Positions 33,466-42,912 of a stretch of DNA of 64,000 nucleotides are shown in pieces. A program made the position numbers and the translations under genes. The DNA lies in NCBI GenBank assembly GCA_958477305.1, contig CAUEFI010000009.1, positions 1-64,000 of the forward strand, in the 5' to 3' direction. Below the pieces are notes generated by a model. The model was not told where the DNA came from and made no database searches. It worked only from the letters and a program-made list of their open reading frames with translations. How positions within the stretch are numbered: the first letter of the stretch is position 1; every line of letters starts with the position of its first letter. The DNA comes from HGM12998 sp900756495 (lineage in GTDB: Bacteria; Bacillota; Clostridia; Oscillospirales; Oscillospiraceae).

Positions 33466-34860
33466 GTGGAACACATCAAAATTGCGCAGATTTTTGCGGA
33501 TCAGGAGGCCTTCAGCGGCAAGGAAGTCACTGTCTGCGGCTGGGCGCGTACCATTCGGGATATGAAGAGCTTCGGTTTTATTGAGCTCAACGACGGATCC
33601 TGCTTTAAGAATCTCCAGATTGTCATGGACGCCAGCGCTTTGGAGAACTATCGAGAGATTGCGGCCCAGAACGTGGGCGCCGCCCTTGTGGCAAGGGGCG
33701 CCGTGGTGCTTACTCCTGAGGCGAAGCAGCCCCTGGAGCTGAAGGCCTGCTCCATCACCGTGGAGGGAGCCTCAGCCCCTGAATATCCGCTCCAGAAAAA
33801 GCGCCATACGGTAGAATACCTGCGTACCATCGCCCATCTGCGGCCCCGTACCAATCTGTTTTCCGCGGCTTTTCGGGTGCGGAGCGTGGCGGCCCACGCC
33901 GTTCACTGCTTCTTTCAGGAGCGGGGCTTTGTCTATGTTCATACTCCTATTATCACCGCCTCGGACTGCGAGGGGGCGGGCGAGATGTTCCGGGTAACCA
34001 CGCTGGATATGGACAGCGTACCCAAGACAGAGGACGGCGCGGTGGACTATGGCCAGGATTTCTTTGGTAAGAGCGCCAACCTGACGGTATCCGGCCAGCT
34101 CAACGCCGAGTCCTTCGCCATGGCCTTTGGCAACGTATATACCTTCGGTCCCACCTTCCGGGCCGAGAAGTCCAATACCACCCGCCATGCCGCCGAGTTC
34201 TGGATGATCGAGCCTGAGATGGCCTTTTGTGATTTGGCCGGGGACATGGACGTGGCCGAGGCGATGATCAAGCATATCATCAGGACCGTGATGGAGAAGT
34301 GCCCGGACGAGATGGCCTTCTTTAACTCCTTTGTGGATAAGGGCCTCCTGCAGCGGCTGGAGCACGTGGCCAACTCCGACTTTGGCAGAGTGAGCTATAC
34401 CGAGGCGGTAGAACTGCTGAAGCAAAACAACGACAAGTTTGACTATAAGGTGGAGTGGGGCTGCGATCTGCAGACCGAGCACGAGCGGTATCTGACGGAG
34501 CAGGTGTTCAAAAAGCCGGTCTTTGTCACCGACTATCCCAAGGATATCAAGGCATTCTATATGCGCCTCAACGACGACGGGAAGACCGTTGCCGCCGCAG
34601 ACTGTCTGGTGCCCGGCATTGGGGAGATCATCGGCGGCTCCCAGCGCGAGGAGCGCCTGGAACTGCTGGAGGGCCGCATCAAGGAGCTGGGCATGAGCCC
34701 GGAGGATTACTGGTGGTATCTGGATCTGAGGCGCTATGGTGGTACCAGGCATGCCGGGTTCGGGCTGGGCTTTGAGCGGATGGTGATGTATCTCACCGGT
34801 ATTTCCAACATCCGGGATGTCCTGCCGCATCCGCGGACGGTTGGAAGTGCAGATTTTTAA
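33466..34860 (+). CDS. asnS: Asparaginyl-tRNA synthetase
   Basis: A 464-residue class II synthetase charging tRNA-Asn. GTG start behind AGAGAGGG. Residues 15 to 100 form the OB-fold anticodon domain (VTVCGWARTIRDMKSFGFIELNDG cut short here). The catalytic core includes motif 2 (GPTFRAEKSNTTRHAAEFWMIE) and motif 3 (GFGLGFERMVMYLTG). Length is normal and the C-terminal ISNIRDVLPHPRTVG is the AsnS ending. It is monocistronic, with a bidirectional terminator after it. Confidence 0.95.
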   Translation: MEHIKIAQIFADQEAFSGKEVTVCGWARTIRDMKSFGFIELNDGSCFKNLQIVMDASALENYREIAAQNVGAALVARGAVVLTPEAKQPLELKACSITVEGASAPEYPLQKKRHTVEYLRTIAHLRPRTNLFSAAFRVRSVAAHAVHCFFQERGFVYVHTPIITASDCEGAGEMFRVTTLDMDSVPKTEDGAVDYGQDFFGKSANLTVSGQLNAESFAMAFGNVYTFGPTFRAEKSNTTRHAAEFWMIEPEMAFCDLAGDMDVAEAMIKHIIRTVMEKCPDEMAFFNSFVDKGLLQRLEHVANSDFGRVSYTEAVELLKQNNDKFDYKVEWGCDLQTEHERYLTEQVFKKPVFVTDYPKDIKAFYMRLNDDGKTVAAADCLVPGIGEIIGGSQREERLELLEGRIKELGMSPEDYWWYLDLRRYGGTRHAGFGLGFERMVMYLTGISNIRDVLPHPRTVGSADF

Positions 34861-34875
34861 GAAGAGAAAAATATG

Positions 34876-34912
34876 AAAAAAGGACGGTTGATTTACTCAA
34901 CCGTCCTTTTTT
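34876..34912 (+). terminator. Bidirectional terminator between asnS and the RHH gene
   Basis: GGACGGTTGA (34882 to 34891) pairs with TCAACCGTCC (34897 to 34906); six A precede and six T follow, so it serves both strands. The last codons of the minus-strand RHH gene lie inside the hairpin. Confidence 0.9.
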
Positions 34913-35063
34913 CATATTTTTTCAGGAGATCTTCAATGGCCTCATCCAGAAGGCGGGACTTTGGGACGCGGGTCTTGTCTGCTAAGTGGTTGAACTCTTT
35001 CATAAGCTCATTTTTTAATGAGGAGGTGAAGCGGGTACGATTAACAAGCAGCGCTTCTGCCAT
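34893..35063 (-). CDS. Ribbon-helix-helix domain protein
   Basis: A 56-residue protein (MAEALLVNRTRFTSSLKNEL) with an RHH pattern: RTRFTSSLKNELMKEFNHLA, then TRVPKSRLLDEAIEDLL. ATG behind GAGGTGAC. Proteins of this kind bind DNA as dimers and often regulate themselves. It is divergent from the small Cys-containing gene at 35178; the AT-rich region between them could hold shared control sites. No toxin partner is visible. Confidence 0.75.
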   Translation of the reverse strand: MAEALLVNRTRFTSSLKNELMKEFNHLADKTRVPKSRLLDEAIEDLLKKYEKRTVE

Positions 35064-35130
35064 AATAGTCACCTCATAGTGCAAGTTTATGGTATATAGT
35101 ATATATATGACGTCTACAAAGATCAAGGGG

Positions 35131-35158
35131 TTGCAAATGGTGTAAAATGATGTATAAT
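35131..35158 (+). promoter_or_regulatory. Promoter of the small Cys-containing gene
   Basis: TTGCAA (35131), 16 bases, TATAAT (35153 to 35158), 19 bases before the start codon. TGCAA(G/A) recurs at 35081, 35132, 35161 and 35171, possibly coincidence. Confidence 0.7.
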
Positions 35159-35177
35159 AGTGCAAGGAGGTGCAAGT

Positions 35178-35354
35178 ATGGAAGAACAAAAAACCTGCGG
35201 GACCTGTCGGCATTTTTATCAGCACTATGTCAAGGTAGGGAGGAACAGGTATACGCCTCTTTCTCAGGGCCACTGCGGCAATCCGCGTGCCCGGGACAAG
35301 CGGCTGGATACCCCGTCCTGCCAGCGCTACTCCAAGCGCCCTGCGGCAAATTAA
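35178..35354 (+). CDS. Small Cys-rich protein
   Basis: A 58-residue protein (MEEQKTCGTCRHFYQHYVKV) starting behind AAGGAGG. Four Cys in CGTCRHF, HCGNP and SCQRY match a widespread small zinc-binding family of Clostridia (CxxC-H-F...GxCxxP...C). Function unknown. It is followed by a strong terminator, so it is a single-gene unit. I consider it real because of the good promoter, ribosome site and Cys pattern. Confidence 0.68.
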   Translation: MEEQKTCGTCRHFYQHYVKVGRNRYTPLSQGHCGNPRARDKRLDTPSCQRYSKRPAAN

Positions 35355-35381
35355 GGATCGATAATACCCAGGCTGCACGGC

Positions 35382-35430
35382 AGAGCCCCTGGAAAGCCGT
35401 AGAAGGCTTTCCAGGGGCTCTGCTATATTT
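35382..35430 (+). terminator. Terminator between the small Cys protein and the alcohol dehydrogenase
   Basis: A 17-base perfect stem (AGAGCCCCTGGAAAGCC and its complement) with a GTAGAA loop, followed by GCTATATTT on the plus strand. It can stop both converging transcripts. Confidence 0.75.
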
Positions 35431-35436
35431 GATGCT

Positions 35437-36606
35437 TTAATTTGGCGACGGTACGCCCTCATAGGCCTGCCGGTAGATCTCGATAATCTGATCCTTGGTC
35501 GCCACACGGGGATTGGTCAGGGCGCAGGCGTCCTTCATGGCGTTTTCCGCCATCTCTTCAAAGGATTCCGGCTTGACGCCCAGCTCCTTCAGGGTGGCGG
35601 GGATACCTACCTGCCGGGACAGGGTGCGGATAAAGGCGATGCATTTGTTGGCAGCGTCGTTGGTACACAGCCCCTGGATATTCTCGCCCATGGCGTCGGC
35701 CATATCGCGGAAGCGGTTCATATTGCCAATGAGGTTGAATTCACACACGTAGGGCAGCAGCAGCGCGTTGCACACGCCGTGGGGCAGGTTGTACATGCCG
35801 CCCAACTGGTGGGCCATGGCGTGGACATAACCCAGAGACGCGTTGTTAAAGGCGATGCCGGCCAGGTATTGAGCATAGGCCATCTTGTCCCGGGCCTTCA
35901 TGTATGCGCCGTTGGCAACCGCCTTGGGCAGGTACTGGGAGATCATGCGGATGGCCATCAGAGCGGCCGCGTCGGTGAGGGGGTTGGCTCCGGTGGAGAC
36001 ATAGGCCTCCACAGCGTGCGTGAGCGCATCCATCCCGGTGGCGGCGGTGAGAGAGGCGGGCATGCCCAGCATCAGCTCGGGGTCGTTGATGGCGATGAGA
36101 GGGGTTACCCGCCAGTCCACAATGGCCATTTTTACATGGCGGCTCGTGTCGGTAATGATACAGAAGCGGGTGATTTCAGAGGCGGTGCCGGCCGTGGTGT
36201 TGATGGCCATCAGGGGCACCATGGTTTTGGTAGAGCGGTCCAGCCCCTCATAGTCGGCGATCTTGCCGCCGTTGCTGACAACCAGGCCGATGCCCTTGGC
36301 GCAGTCGTGAGAGGAGCCGCCGCCCAGGGAGAGCAGAGAGTCACACTTGTACGCATTGAATTCCTCTACGCCGGCCTCCACGTTTTTATCGGTGGGGTTG
36401 GGCTCGGCCTTGCCGAAGACATGGACCCAGAGTCCGGCGGCCTCCAGAATGCCCTTTACGCGCTCCGCCATGCCGGACTTGGCCAGAAATGCGTCGGTAA
36501 CAATCATAACCCGGCTGCCGGATAAGCTGCGCATCAGCTGGCCGGCCTCTTTCACGGCGCCCTCGCCGAACAGATTACGGGAGGGAAGGTAATAGTATGT
36601 AGTCAT
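35437..36606 (-). CDS. Iron-containing alcohol dehydrogenase
   Basis: A 389-residue NAD(P)-dependent dehydrogenase. ATG at 36606 behind TTGGAGG; the in-frame codons beyond it are not supported. The nucleotide site is SLGGGSSHDCAKG. The metal ligands of the family are seen in GMDALTHAVEAY (D, H), VHAMAHQLGG (H) and LPHGVCNA (H). The closest groups are 1,3-propanediol/methanol/lactaldehyde dehydrogenases, so it probably reduces an aldehyde to an alcohol in fermentation. Monocistronic. The 286-base upstream region (36607 to 36892) holds no gene. Confidence 0.9.
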   Translation of the reverse strand: MTTYYYLPSRNLFGEGAVKEAGQLMRSLSGSRVMIVTDAFLAKSGMAERVKGILEAAGLWVHVFGKAEPNPTDKNVEAGVEEFNAYKCDSLLSLGGGSSHDCAKGIGLVVSNGGKIADYEGLDRSTKTMVPLMAINTTAGTASEITRFCIITDTSRHVKMAIVDWRVTPLIAINDPELMLGMPASLTAATGMDALTHAVEAYVSTGANPLTDAAALMAIRMISQYLPKAVANGAYMKARDKMAYAQYLAGIAFNNASLGYVHAMAHQLGGMYNLPHGVCNALLLPYVCEFNLIGNMNRFRDMADAMGENIQGLCTNDAANKCIAFIRTLSRQVGIPATLKELGVKPESFEEMAENAMKDACALTNPRVATKDQIIEIYRQAYEGVPSPN

Positions 36607-36832
36607 AACATGCAGCCTCCAATTATTTGAACTGGTTGGTTTATTTTTGCATACCGCTATGCTAACACCAAAATTTTTCCCTGGCAAGAAAAGTCAGAAA
36701 TCTAACAAACATTTTGGAGGGGTGCATGAGCCTTTGAAAACATACACAAAAACCATTCGTATAATTTATATAAAATGTCAAAAAATTATCAGGAATAGCA
36801 AAAAATTAACAATTAATTTTGGCGTTATATGT

Positions 36833-36867
36833 AAAAATCCCGGTGCGGACAATTTGTCCGCACCGGG
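36833..36867 (-). terminator. Terminator of the pho operon
   Basis: CCCGGTGCGGACAA (36839 to 36852) pairs with its complement (36854 to 36867), and on the minus strand the stem is followed by ATTTTTAC. Confidence 0.88.
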
Positions 36868-36892
36868 AAAATACAGGAGGGTGGAAGCGAGC

Positions 36893-38623
36893 TCAGAGTT
36901 TTGCCGAGGGAAGGGTGACCCGGAATGTAGAGCCCTTTCCCACTTGGCTCTCCAGTTCCACACTTCCGCCGTAGAGTTGTACGATATGCTTGACAATGGC
37001 GAGCCCCAACCCAGTGCCCCCATTTTTACGCGCGCGGCCCTTATCGACGCGGTAGAAGCGCTCGAAAACGCGCTTCTGGGCCTCCTCGGGAATGCCGATG
37101 CCGGTGTCGGTTACGGTGATGAGGGAATGCCCGTCTTCCTGAGACACTGAGACTGCCACCGACCCACCCGGTTCGTTGTATTTGACGCCGTTTTCCATCA
37201 GGTTGATCAGCAACTCTTTGAGGCGGCCGCGGGGGACGGCGGCGACCGCTCCGCCGCCCTGTACCGTGAGCACTACGCCGGCAGACTTGGCAGCGGGGGC
37301 CAGCAGCTCGGCGGCCTCCCGCGCCGCCGAGAGAATGTCGGTGGTCTCTTCGCACTGTTCGATGGCCACTGACTCCAACTCGGACAGCTTTAAAATATCG
37401 TTGATGAGGTCGATGAGCCTGTCTACCTCCACGCCGATCATCGTGATAAAGCGCTTTTGATCTTCAGGAGAGGCCACCATGCCGGAGGAGAGCATATCCG
37501 TGAAGCCCTTGATGCTGGTGAGAGGCGTTTTCAACTCGTGGGAGACATTGGCGGTAAACTCCGAGCGGATGCCTTCGGCTCTCTTCAGGTCTGTCACATC
37601 GGTGATGAGGATAGAGGTTCCCACATTCTCGCCCTCAAACTGCCGCCCGGCCACTGGAGAGACAAACAGGCGCAGGCTGCGGGCGTCGTCGTTGAGTGCG
37701 TCCACCTCCAGCACGACGGACGTATTCTTTTCCCCGGCCTCGGCGATGGCCTCCCGGAGACGGCGGCTGCGGGTGAGAAGAAGCGCTCCGTCCTCATCTC
37801 CATCTGCAGGAAGGCCGAAGAGAGCCCGGGCGGCCCGGTTGGTAGCCAGTACATTGCCCTTCTCATCCAGGAGAATCAGACCCTCGTCCATACAGTCCAG
37901 AATCAGGCTCACCTTGTCCCGCTCTTCCTTGATGGACTGGATATAGCCGCCCAGCCGCTCCATCAGCTTGTCAATGTAGCGCAGAATGGGCCGCAGCTCG
38001 TCGTCGGCCTGGTATTCCTCCAGAACCGGAGTGCCGGTGCCGTCCAGCACGCCCTGGAGGGCATTTCCTACTACATTGAGAGGCTCCAGCACCTTGGAGG
38101 CGGTGCGTCTCGCCAGGGCCAGTGCCAACAGGAGACCGGCTGCAGCGGCCAGTGCAAAAGCCCATACGGAGCCCAGCACCAGGGAATTGATGGAGGACAG
38201 AGGCATGGAGGCGCGGCCCACTACGCCGTCGGCAAAGCGCTTGGCTACGTACAACATGGTCTCTCCAGAGCTTTCGGAGCGGCGGGTGGCCTCGCCCCAG
38301 CCGGTGGTCAGCGCCATGGTGATCTCAGGGCGGCCGGTATGGTCGCCTAGATCGTCGGGGTCCAGCTGTGTGTCTGCCAGCACTTCTCCCTCAGGGGTAA
38401 TGATGGTCAGCCGCTTGTCCGGGGCGGCCTGCAAAAATTGTTCGGCGACGCCGGAGGCGTCGGTAACCGCGCTCTGGGCATCCATCAGGATAAGAAGTTC
38501 CTGGAGATTCTGACGGGCGGCATCCATTTCCCGGACACGAAAGGTCCAGATTCCCACCAGGCTGGAGATCACAAGCGCCACCACAACGGTAAGAAGGGTG
38601 GCCCCAATCATGCGTTTTTTCAA
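36893..38623 (-). CDS. phoR: Phosphate sensor histidine kinase PhoR
   Basis: A 576-residue membrane kinase. TTG at 38623 (MKKRMIGATLL) is chosen because AGGGG lies 9 bases upstream; the longer frame from TTG 38632 is too close to it. Membrane segments lie at about 7 to 27 and 160 to 182, with an extracellular sensor between them. A HAMP-like region and a PAS domain (VSLILDCMDEGLILLDEKG) follow. HisKA (ANVSHELKTPLTSIKGF, phospho-accepting His) and an ATPase with N (LLINLMENGVKYN), G1 (DTGIGIP) and G2 (GGTGLGLAI) boxes complete it. It is the last gene of the pst-pho unit, 31 bases after phoB. Confidence 0.9.
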   Translation of the reverse strand: MKKRMIGATLLTVVVALVISSLVGIWTFRVREMDAARQNLQELLILMDAQSAVTDASGVAEQFLQAAPDKRLTIITPEGEVLADTQLDPDDLGDHTGRPEITMALTTGWGEATRRSESSGETMLYVAKRFADGVVGRASMPLSSINSLVLGSVWAFALAAAAGLLLALALARRTASKVLEPLNVVGNALQGVLDGTGTPVLEEYQADDELRPILRYIDKLMERLGGYIQSIKEERDKVSLILDCMDEGLILLDEKGNVLATNRAARALFGLPADGDEDGALLLTRSRRLREAIAEAGEKNTSVVLEVDALNDDARSLRLFVSPVAGRQFEGENVGTSILITDVTDLKRAEGIRSEFTANVSHELKTPLTSIKGFTDMLSSGMVASPEDQKRFITMIGVEVDRLIDLINDILKLSELESVAIEQCEETTDILSAAREAAELLAPAAKSAGVVLTVQGGGAVAAVPRGRLKELLINLMENGVKYNEPGGSVAVSVSQEDGHSLITVTDTGIGIPEEAQKRVFERFYRVDKGRARKNGGTGLGLAIVKHIVQLYGGSVELESQVGKGSTFRVTLPSAKL

Positions 38624-38654
38624 TGGTATCAACCCCTGAACAGAGCCGGAGCGC

Positions 38655-39323
38655 TCAGGCCATCTTATAGCCTACGCCACGGACGGTGGTGATGTACTCC
38701 TCCCCCAGCTTCTGGCGGAGGGCCTTGATATGCATATCTACGGTACGGGTTTCACCGGTGTAGTCATAGTCCCACACCGACTGGAGGATCTCGTCCCGGG
38801 TCAGGGCTACGCCCCGGTGCGTGGCCAGCAGGCGCAGCAGCTCAAACTCCTTATAGGTAAGCTCCACCCTCTCGCCCCGGCGGCGGACCTCCCGGGCGGC
38901 GGGGTCGATCTCCAGGTCGCCGCAGGTAATGACACGGTCGCCCTCCCGGGCGGTACGGCGGAGGACGGCTTTGACTCTGGCCTGGAGCTCCATAATGCCG
39001 AAGGGTTTGACCACATAGTCGTCGGCCCCCGCCTCCAGCCCGCTCACCCGGTCCATCTCGGCGGTGCGGGCGGTAAGCATGATAACGGGGATTTCCCCGG
39101 TCTCACGTCCGGCGCGCAGGCGGCGAAGGATCTCCAGTCCGTCCATGCCGGGAAGCATAATATCCAAAATATAGAGGGCAGGACGGTTTTCACCGGCCTC
39201 TCCCTCAAACATGGCCTCTCCCGACTCATAGGAGCGAACGGTATACCCTACAGACTGGAAATAGTAACGGAGCATCTCCCGAATACTCTCGTCATCCTCT
39301 ACAACGACGATGGTCTTGGACAT
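38655..39323 (-). CDS. phoB: Phosphate response regulator PhoB/PhoP
   Basis: A 222-residue OmpR-class regulator. Receiver domain 1 to 120 with acidic pocket (VEDDES), phosphorylated Asp in LYILDIMLPG, Thr in MLTAR and Lys in VVKPFG. A winged-helix domain occupies 130 to 222 (ELTYKEFELLRLLATHRG, then RTVDMHIKALRQKLGEE). It would bind the TTTACA repeats before pstS. ATG behind GAGGAAGAG. Confidence 0.9.
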   Translation of the reverse strand: MSKTIVVVEDDESIREMLRYYFQSVGYTVRSYESGEAMFEGEAGENRPALYILDIMLPGMDGLEILRRLRAGRETGEIPVIMLTARTAEMDRVSGLEAGADDYVVKPFGIMELQARVKAVLRRTAREGDRVITCGDLEIDPAAREVRRRGERVELTYKEFELLRLLATHRGVALTRDEILQSVWDYDYTGETRTVDMHIKALRQKLGEEYITTVRGVGYKMA

Positions 39324-39347
39324 GGCACTCTTCCTCCCGGATACGGA

Positions 39348-39998
39348 TCAATTGGTGGCCAGCAGCTCGCCGGTGACGCAGAATACTGCCCACTGGGCGA
39401 TATTTACCGCATGGTCGGCAATGCGCTCGAGATACTTGGCGATGATGATAAGGTCGATAGCCTGGTCCGCCTCCTCGCGGTTATCTACGATAAGCTCTAC
39501 CAGCTCCCCCTTGATAGAGCGGAAAAATTCATCCACCTCGTCGTCAAGCGCAATGACCGCCTTGGCCGCCTCGGTATCCCGGTTGACATAGGCGAAGATA
39601 GAGCGTTTGACCATCACGGAAGCTTTCTGGCTCATGGTGCGGATATCAGCCAGGGGCTGGGTCTTTTTCTGCTCGTCCAGCAAAAGAGAGATTTCGGCGA
39701 TATTGGCGCACTGGTCCCCGATGCGCTGGAGATCGGTGACCATTTTCAGCGCGGCCGAGATGGTCCGCAGATCGCGGGCTACAGGCTGCTGCTGGAGCAG
39801 AAGGCGCAGGCAGCGGTTTTCAATGTCCTGCTCCATCTGGTCCATGCTTTTGGTCATCTCGATGGCGGCCTTTGCGGCCTCGTCGTCGCTGGTGGTCAGA
39901 GATTCGGTGACGACGTCAATGGCGTCCTCAGCTGCGGCCGCCATATTGATCATTTCAAAGTTAAGCTCCTGAAGTTCGGCGTCAAAGGTTTTTCTCAT
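39348..39998 (-). CDS. phoU: Phosphate signalling protein PhoU
   Basis: A 216-residue all-helical protein made of two related three-helix bundles (LNFEMINMAAAAEDAIDVV; VARDLRTISAALKMVTDLQR; LERIADHAVNIAQWAVF). The acidic metal-binding motifs E/D-x3-D of PhoU are visible (DLQRIGDQCANIAE, YLERIADHAVN). It links the Pst transporter to PhoR and limits phosphate uptake. ATG behind GAAAGGAG. It is separated from pstB by a 241-base gap (39999 to 40239) without a gene. Confidence 0.92.
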   Translation of the reverse strand: MRKTFDAELQELNFEMINMAAAAEDAIDVVTESLTTSDDEAAKAAIEMTKSMDQMEQDIENRCLRLLLQQQPVARDLRTISAALKMVTDLQRIGDQCANIAEISLLLDEQKKTQPLADIRTMSQKASVMVKRSIFAYVNRDTEAAKAVIALDDEVDEFFRSIKGELVELIVDNREEADQAIDLIIIAKYLERIADHAVNIAQWAVFCVTGELLATN

Positions 39999-40239
39999 GA
40001 GAAGTCTCCTTTCAAAGGGAATTGTCCCTGTGCGGGGGAGGGGAGCCCTGACAGCCAGCGCTGGGAAGATCGGAATGTGTGATGCCTTTTACTGTAGTGC
40101 CGCCAAGATAGGGACGGTGTCAGGGCCTGTACCGGAAATACCGGCGGCTGCCCGCGGCAGCACAGAGATCAGGTCTATTGGCAGGGAGGTCCGCGGCCGT
40201 CAGAGAGAACGCACGGAGCCGCCGTGCTGCGCCGTCGAT

Positions 40240-41001
40240 TTATCCGAACCGGCCTGTGATATAGTCTTCTGTGCGCTTATCCTTGGGAACGGAGAAGAGT
40301 TCCGTGGTGTCCCCAAATTCGATAAGTTCACCCAGAAGAAAGAAGGCGCACTTGTCACTGACGCGGGTGGCCTGCTGCATGTTATGAGTGACAATGACAA
40401 TGGTGTAGTCCTGTTTCAGGTCTGCGATCAGATCTTCGATCTTGGAGGTGGAGATGGGATCCAGGGCGGAAGTGGCCTCGTCCATCAGGAGTATATCAGG
40501 TTCTACCGCCAGGGCCCGAGCGATACAGATGCGCTGCTGCTGACCGCCGGAGAGGCCCAAGGCGGACTTCTTGAGGCGGTCCTTCACCTCATCCCAGATG
40601 GCGGCACCCCGCAGGGACTTTTCCACAATGTCGTCCAGCTTGCTCTTGTTCCTGACACCGTGGGTTCGGGGACCGTAAGCGATATTATCATAGATAGACA
40701 TGGGAAAGGGATTTGGCTTCTGAAATACCATGCCGATCTGCTTGCGCAGCCAGGTCACATCGACTTCAGGGGCATAAATTTCCTGGCCGCGGTACTGGAG
40801 GCTGCCGGTAATCTTAATGCCGGGCACCAGATCGTTCATCCGGTCCAGCGTTTTGAGAAAGGTGGATTTGCCGCAGCCCGAAGGGCCAATGAGAGCGGTG
40901 ACCTTGCGCTCTGGGATGTCAATGCTGATACGCTTCAAGGCCTGGAATGTGCCGTACCACAGGTCCAGATCCCGGGCGGCGAGAATGGTCTGTTCATCCA
41001 T
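40240..41001 (-). CDS. pstB: Phosphate ABC transporter ATPase PstB
   Basis: A 253-residue ATPase with Walker A GPSGCGKST, signature LSGGQQQR, Walker B ILLMDEATSALDP and switch His VTHNMQQA. The RMNDLVPGIKITG segment and the FQKPNPFPMSIYDNIAYGPR region are diagnostic of PstB. ATG behind AAGGAGCG. It drives the PstCA channel encoded upstream. Confidence 0.95.
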   Translation of the reverse strand: MDEQTILAARDLDLWYGTFQALKRISIDIPERKVTALIGPSGCGKSTFLKTLDRMNDLVPGIKITGSLQYRGQEIYAPEVDVTWLRKQIGMVFQKPNPFPMSIYDNIAYGPRTHGVRNKSKLDDIVEKSLRGAAIWDEVKDRLKKSALGLSGGQQQRICIARALAVEPDILLMDEATSALDPISTSKIEDLIADLKQDYTIVIVTHNMQQATRVSDKCAFFLLGELIEFGDTTELFSVPKDKRTEDYITGRFG

Positions 41002-41034
41002 TGGGATTCGCTCCTTATTATCTGTCTGGGCGGA

Positions 41035-41919
41035 TTATCTCTTTTTGAGCTTTTTACCCACCAACTTTGCGGTCAGGTTGATGACCAGGGTGAGAACCAT
41101 AAGAATGGCGGCAATGGCGAAGGCCACGTCAAACTCCGCCCGCTCTTTGGCGTAGACATAAAGGGCCACCGTAAGCGTGGCGCCTGAGCTGTGGGAGAAG
41201 TTTTCCCAGGAGGCAAAGAAGTTGTTCAGGGTCATGCCCATGCCGGCAGTGAAGAGAAGCGCAGCCGATTCGCCCACAATGCGCCCCACAGCCAAGATAC
41301 AGCCGGTCACAATACCGTCTACGGAAGAGGGGAGAACGATGGTCCGAATCATGTGCCACTTGCCGGCGCCCAGGCCGAGGGCGCCTTCGCGGTAACTTTG
41401 CGGCACCGTTTTAAGGCTCTCCTGAGTGGTGCGTATGATGGTAGGCAGCGTCATAATGACCAAGGTAAGCGAGCCTGCCAGCAGGGAGGCCTGGAGGCCG
41501 AGAAATTGACTGAAAAAGAGCATGCCAACCAGACCATAAATAATGGAGGGTATGCCGGTAAGAGTCTCGGTGGCAAACTCAATGGCGGAGACCAGCCTCC
41601 GGTTTTTGGTGTACTCCGTGAGATAGACCGCTGCGCCTACGCCAATAGGGAGAATGAAGATGAGAGCCACCACAATGACATAGATGGTGTTGACAATATT
41701 GGGCAGGATACCGATGGTGTCATTCAGGTAACTGGACTGAGAGGTCAGAAAGCTCAGGTTAATATGGGGAAGTCCTTTGTAAAAAATATAGCCGATGAGA
41801 AACACCAGAAGCGCGCAGGTGATTCCTGCACAGAGATAGAGGAAAAAACGCAGCGTTCGATCATAGACCTTGCGCTTGCCGGAGAGCGGTTTCATTTCAA
41901 TATGCATGTAGTATATCAT
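41035..41919 (-). CDS. pstA: Phosphate ABC transporter permease PstA
   Basis: A 294-residue membrane protein with six helices and the permease EAA-like loop (TTQESLKTVPQSYREGALGLGAGK, split around residue 170). N-terminal helix at about 25 to 48 (LCAGITCALLVFLIGYIF). It follows pstC by 23 bases. ATG at 41919 and ATG at 41907 are both possible starts; GGGAAGGG favours the second slightly. Confidence 0.92.
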   Translation of the reverse strand: MIYYMHIEMKPLSGKRKVYDRTLRFFLYLCAGITCALLVFLIGYIFYKGLPHINLSFLTSQSSYLNDTIGILPNIVNTIYVIVVALIFILPIGVGAAVYLTEYTKNRRLVSAIEFATETLTGIPSIIYGLVGMLFFSQFLGLQASLLAGSLTLVIMTLPTIIRTTQESLKTVPQSYREGALGLGAGKWHMIRTIVLPSSVDGIVTGCILAVGRIVGESAALLFTAGMGMTLNNFFASWENFSHSSGATLTVALYVYAKERAEFDVAFAIAAILMVLTLVINLTAKLVGKKLKKR

Positions 41920-41942
41920 CCCTTCCCGAGGATTCCAAGGAA

Positions 41943-42821
41943 TTAACGCTCTTTTTTGCGTTTGAGCAGGGAGTTCAAAATGACATTGATGATCATGATG
42001 AACAGGAAAAGCACCAGTGCAATCGAGAAGAGAGCCTGACGCTGAAGGCCGGAAGAGTAAGACATCTCGCTGGCTACGGCGGTGGTGAGGAAGCGAACGC
42101 TCTCGAAGAGAGACGGCATGTTGGGGGCGTTGCCGGCCACCATCATGACGGCCATCGCCTCGCCGATGGCCCGCCCGATGCCCAGCACCACGCTGGCGGC
42201 GATACCGCTGGAGGCGGCGGGAACGCTCACACGGAAGACCGTTTCAATATGGGTGGCGCCAAGGGCAAGAGAGGCCTCCTCATACTCGGGGGGAACCGCC
42301 TTGAGGGCGGTTTCGGAGACGCTGATGATGGAGGGGAGGATCATGACGGCCAGTACGATAATGGCGGCGAAAAGACTGGCGCCGTCGGGCAGATGGAAGG
42401 CCTCGCGCACAGCGGGGACCAAAACAATCATACCCACCAGGCCGTAGACAACAGAGGGGATGCCGGCCAGCAGATCGACTGCCGGACGCACAATGGCAGT
42501 CAGCCGGGGAGGCGCTACCTTGGCAAGAAAGATGGCGCAGAGCAGGCCGATGGGCACACCGATGACAATAGCCCCAGCGGTGCCGTAGATTGAGGTCAGA
42601 ATAAATGGCAGGATTCCGAATTTCGGATCGGCGGCCGTAGAGGCCCACTTCTGGCCAAAGAGGAATTCGACCAGCCCGATTTCCTTGATGGCAGGGATTC
42701 CGGAGATAATGAGATAAACGCTAATGAAGAGGACAAAGGCAACGGCAATCAGACCACAGATGAGAAATATGAGATTCATAGCGAACTCGATCGCACTGCG
42801 GGTGCCCTTTGCTTTTATCAT
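41943..42821 (-). CDS. pstC: Phosphate ABC transporter permease PstC
   Basis: A 292-residue six-helix membrane protein, partner of PstA. Features are the EFLFGQKWASTAADPKFGILP loop near residue 43 (FGILPF is typical) and the permease loop SVSETALKAVPPEYEEASLALGA (split). ATG behind GAAAGG. Gap to pstS is 91 bases, which contains a small inverted repeat (ACACGTCCCC / GGGGACGTGT, 42865 to 42892) that may trim the mRNA and raise pstS expression. Confidence 0.92.
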   Translation of the reverse strand: MIKAKGTRSAIEFAMNLIFLICGLIAVAFVLFISVYLIISGIPAIKEIGLVEFLFGQKWASTAADPKFGILPFILTSIYGTAGAIVIGVPIGLLCAIFLAKVAPPRLTAIVRPAVDLLAGIPSVVYGLVGMIVLVPAVREAFHLPDGASLFAAIIVLAVMILPSIISVSETALKAVPPEYEEASLALGATHIETVFRVSVPAASSGIAASVVLGIGRAIGEAMAVMMVAGNAPNMPSLFESVRFLTTAVASEMSYSSGLQRQALFSIALVLFLFIMIINVILNSLLKRKKER

Positions 42822-42912
42822 GCGGTATCAGCCTTTCATGGTTTTTTCTCTGGACAGCCCCAAACACGTCCCCGGACTGAGGGGACGTGTTTGGGTGAGA
42901 GGGTTGCCAGTT